From: Acidobacteriota bacterium
GTDB lineage: Bacteria > Acidobacteriota > Thermoanaerobaculia > UBA5066
Direction of reading: 5' to 3'
Assembly: GCA_016789625.1 (NCBI GenBank)
Contig: JAEUQS010000556.1
Location: forward strand, 1 to 7,190
DNA length: 7,190 bases
Part shown: positions 5,590-7,190 of the stretch, piece by piece
Layout of the letters: every line of letters begins with the position of its first letter
Position numbering within the stretch: the stretch's first letter is position 1
Translations under genes and position numbers: made by a program
Notes under the pieces: model-generated
What the model was told of the DNA's origin: nothing
The model's database searches: none
What the model saw: only the letters and a program-made list of their open reading frames with translations

Positions 5590-6087
5590 TTGGCGCGCTA
5601 CGAGCCCGACGTTCGGATCACGCTCTCGGTTCTGGACAGGCTCCTCGATTTCGAGCCGGAGGCGCCCGCCGATCCGCCGCTTTCGCGCGCCCGCGGCGTC
5701 AAGATGCTGCGGAGCTCCGTGAGGCGTGACCTCGAATGGCTGCTCAACACGCGGCGCCTGGCCGATGACGTTCCCAGGGAGCTCACCGAGGCCACGCGCT
5801 CCGTGATCACGTTCGGTCTGCCCGACTTCCTCACCGCCAACACGAAAAGCTCCCTCGATCAGGGCACGGTGCGCCGCGCCATCGAGGACGTGATCCGGCA
5901 CTTCGAGCCGCGCCTCTTCGACGTCATCGTCACCCTCGAGGAGGAAACCAAGGAGAACCCCTACGGCCCCACCGCCCTGCGTTACCGCATCGAGGCGAAG
6001 CTGCGCGTCGACCCCGCCCCGGAGCCGATCGTGTTCGATACCATGTTCCTCGAAGGAACCTCCGGTGTCACGGTTCGGGAGGACTAG
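5590..6087 (+). CDS. tssE: TssE, baseplate wedge protein (gp25-like)
   Basis: This 165-residue protein is TssE, the T6SS relative of phage T4 gp25, which sits in the baseplate wedge and seeds sheath assembly. Family features in order: VRITLSVLDRLLDFEPE (8-24), RRDLEWLLNTRRL (45-57), the strongly typical SVITFGLPDF (71-80), IRHFEPRLFDVIVTL (102-116) and the C-terminal strand IEAKLRVDPAPEPIVFDT (134-151). Length is in the normal range. The start is TTG 5590: AGGAGGT (5580-5586) lies just upstream with 3-4 nt spacing, and the residues after it (ARYEPDVRITLSVLDRL) are at the right place for the family. The ATG at 5577 is out of frame. The stop codon directly abuts the tssF GTG. Confidence 0.93.
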   Translation: MARYEPDVRITLSVLDRLLDFEPEAPADPPLSRARGVKMLRSSVRRDLEWLLNTRRLADDVPRELTEATRSVITFGLPDFLTANTKSSLDQGTVRRAIEDVIRHFEPRLFDVIVTLEEETKENPYGPTALRYRIEAKLRVDPAPEPIVFDTMFLEGTSGVTVRED

Positions 6088-7190
6088 GTGAGGGACGAGC
6101 TTCTCGGCGCCTACGAGCGCGAGCTCACGTATCTCCGGCGCCTCGGCGCGGAGTTCGCCGGGCGCTATCCGAAGATCGCGGCCCGCCTCGCTCTCGAGCA
6201 GGACAAGTGCGACGACCCGCACGTCGAGAGGCTCATCGAATCGGTCGCGTTCCTGTGCGCCCGCGTGCGCCTCAAGATCGACGACGACTTCCCCGAGATC
6301 ACCGACGCGCTCCTCTCGGTGCTCTACCCGAGCTTCCTCTCGCCCGTGCCGTCGACGTCGATCGTCCAGTTCGTGCTGGATCCCAACCAGGCGAGCCTGC
6401 AGGTGGGGAAGACCCTGCCGCGCGGGTCCATGCTCGCCTCGCGGCCCGTGGACGGCGCCCCCTGCCGGTTCCAGACGGCTTACCCGGTCACGCTCTGGCC
6501 CATCGAGCTCACGGCGGCGCGCTTCGAGCTGCCGGGCGCCGCGGGCGTCTCGGGCAACGACGCGCGGCTCGCGCTCCGCCTCTCGTTCAAGACGTTCTCG
6601 AGCCTTCCGCTCAAGGAACTCCGGATGAAGGTGAGCGAGGCGGTCACGAAGCCGCTTTCGTCGCTGCGGCTCTTCCTCTCCGGAGAGGGCAAGCTGACGT
6701 ACGCGCTCTACGAGCTGCTGTTCAACGATCTCCTCTCCGTGGAGCTCCGCCCCCAGGGCGCGGGCGGCGCGAACCAGCGCACGTTCCTGCCCAAGGAGAA
6801 CGTGGCGCCCGTCGGCTTCACGCGCGACGAGGGCATCTTCCCGGATCCGCAGCGGCGCTTCCGCGGCTACCACATCCTCAAGGAGTACTTCACGTTCCCG
6901 GAGAAGTTCCTGTTCCTCGATCTCGTGGGGCTGGATCCCTTCACCACGACGTTCGAGGGAGACGCGTTCGACGTGGTGTTCGTGTTCTCGAAGGACTTCG
7001 CCGACGAAAGGGCCGTGACCCGCGAGACGTTCCGGCTCTTCTCGACGCCCATCGTCAACCTCTTCCGCCAGCAGGCCGAGCCCGTGCGCATCACGCACCG
7101 CACGGCCGACTACAGGGTCATCCCCGACGTGCGGCGCCAGCGCGCTCTCGAGGTGTACTCGGTCGAAAGCGTCACGGCGGCGCGGCCGGA
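6088..7190 (+). CDS. tssF: TssF, baseplate protein (ImpG/VasA), 3' truncated
   Basis: A GTG start at 6088 follows the tssE stop without a gap, with GGGAGG (6077-6082) 5 nt upstream. The frame stays open to the right edge, giving 367 residues of a protein usually around 600 long. The N-terminus has the family signature RDELLGAYERELTYLRRLG, FAGRYPKIAARL, DPHVERLIESVAFLCARV and LLSVLYPSFLSPVPSTSI. Further on, FRGYHILKEYFTFPEKFLF and TPIVNLFRQQAEPVRITHR (320-338), followed by DYRVIPDVRRQRALEVYSV, are hallmark TssF segments. TssF with TssG forms the heterotrimer of each baseplate wedge around TssE and TssK. tssG is expected immediately downstream, outside the window. Confidence 0.95.
   Translation, partial: MRDELLGAYERELTYLRRLGAEFAGRYPKIAARLALEQDKCDDPHVERLIESVAFLCARVRLKIDDDFPEITDALLSVLYPSFLSPVPSTSIVQFVLDPNQASLQVGKTLPRGSMLASRPVDGAPCRFQTAYPVTLWPIELTAARFELPGAAGVSGNDARLALRLSFKTFSSLPLKELRMKVSEAVTKPLSSLRLFLSGEGKLTYALYELLFNDLLSVELRPQGAGGANQRTFLPKENVAPVGFTRDEGIFPDPQRRFRGYHILKEYFTFPEKFLFLDLVGLDPFTTTFEGDAFDVVFVFSKDFADERAVTRETFRLFSTPIVNLFRQQAEPVRITHRTADYRVIPDVRRQRALEVYSVESVTAARP

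Noticed and set aside
5518..7098. 526-codon minus-strand open frame opposite tssE/tssF
   Set aside because: Shadow of tssE and tssF, with the same biased Arg/Glu/Leu-rich composition and no recognisable motif.
1..7190. Phage tail or extracellular contractile injection system instead of T6SS
   Set aside because: TssA, TagJ, TssB/TssC as separate sheath genes and TssF are T6SS-specific; no phage capsid, tape-measure or eCIS-type genes are visible.

Overview
The window is a high-GC, strongly G/C-ending-codon stretch of a bacterial chromosome. It carries the structural core of a type VI secretion system (T6SS). Every long gene has strong purine-rich ribosome binding sites, and three of the seven T6SS genes overlap or touch. 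Composition and a generic T6SS gene set do not fix the taxon; a high-GC Gram-negative lineage (Proteobacteria, Acidobacteriota or Myxococcota type) is the safest reading. Hcp, the ImpE-type TagJ and the short TssA all resemble the set seen in Pseudomonas aeruginosa H1-like systems.

Layout. Positions 2-445 are the 3' end of an unidentified gene with a long Ala/Pro/Val/Glu-rich tail. After a 176-bp gap with a plausible sigma70-type promoter comes hcp (622-1110), the inner-tube protein. hcp converges on tagJ (1352-2152, minus strand). The 241 bp between them are filled by a nested inverted-repeat structure with a compact terminator-like hairpin at its centre. tagJ is divergent from tssA (2310-3404). 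From tssA the plus strand reads tssA, tssB (3474-3998), tssC (3995-5485), tssE (5590-6087) and tssF (6088 to beyond the right edge).

How the genes work together. Hcp rings stack into the tube. TssB and TssC form the contractile sheath around it. TssA primes and coordinates tube/sheath polymerisation. TssE and TssF are baseplate wedge components. TagJ is an accessory protein known in related systems to bind TssB. Not in view, presumably further out: tssG, tssK, the TssJ/L/M membrane complex, ClpV, VgrG and effectors.

The genes are conventional. The least conventional parts are the non-coding joints: the large palindrome between hcp and tagJ, a 20-nt perfect palindrome between tssA and tssB, and a 14-bp GC-rich hairpin between the sheath genes and the baseplate genes. 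The baseplate genes also switch to TTG and GTG starts. Together these suggest that expression of tube, sheath and baseplate is separately tuned, but that is inference.
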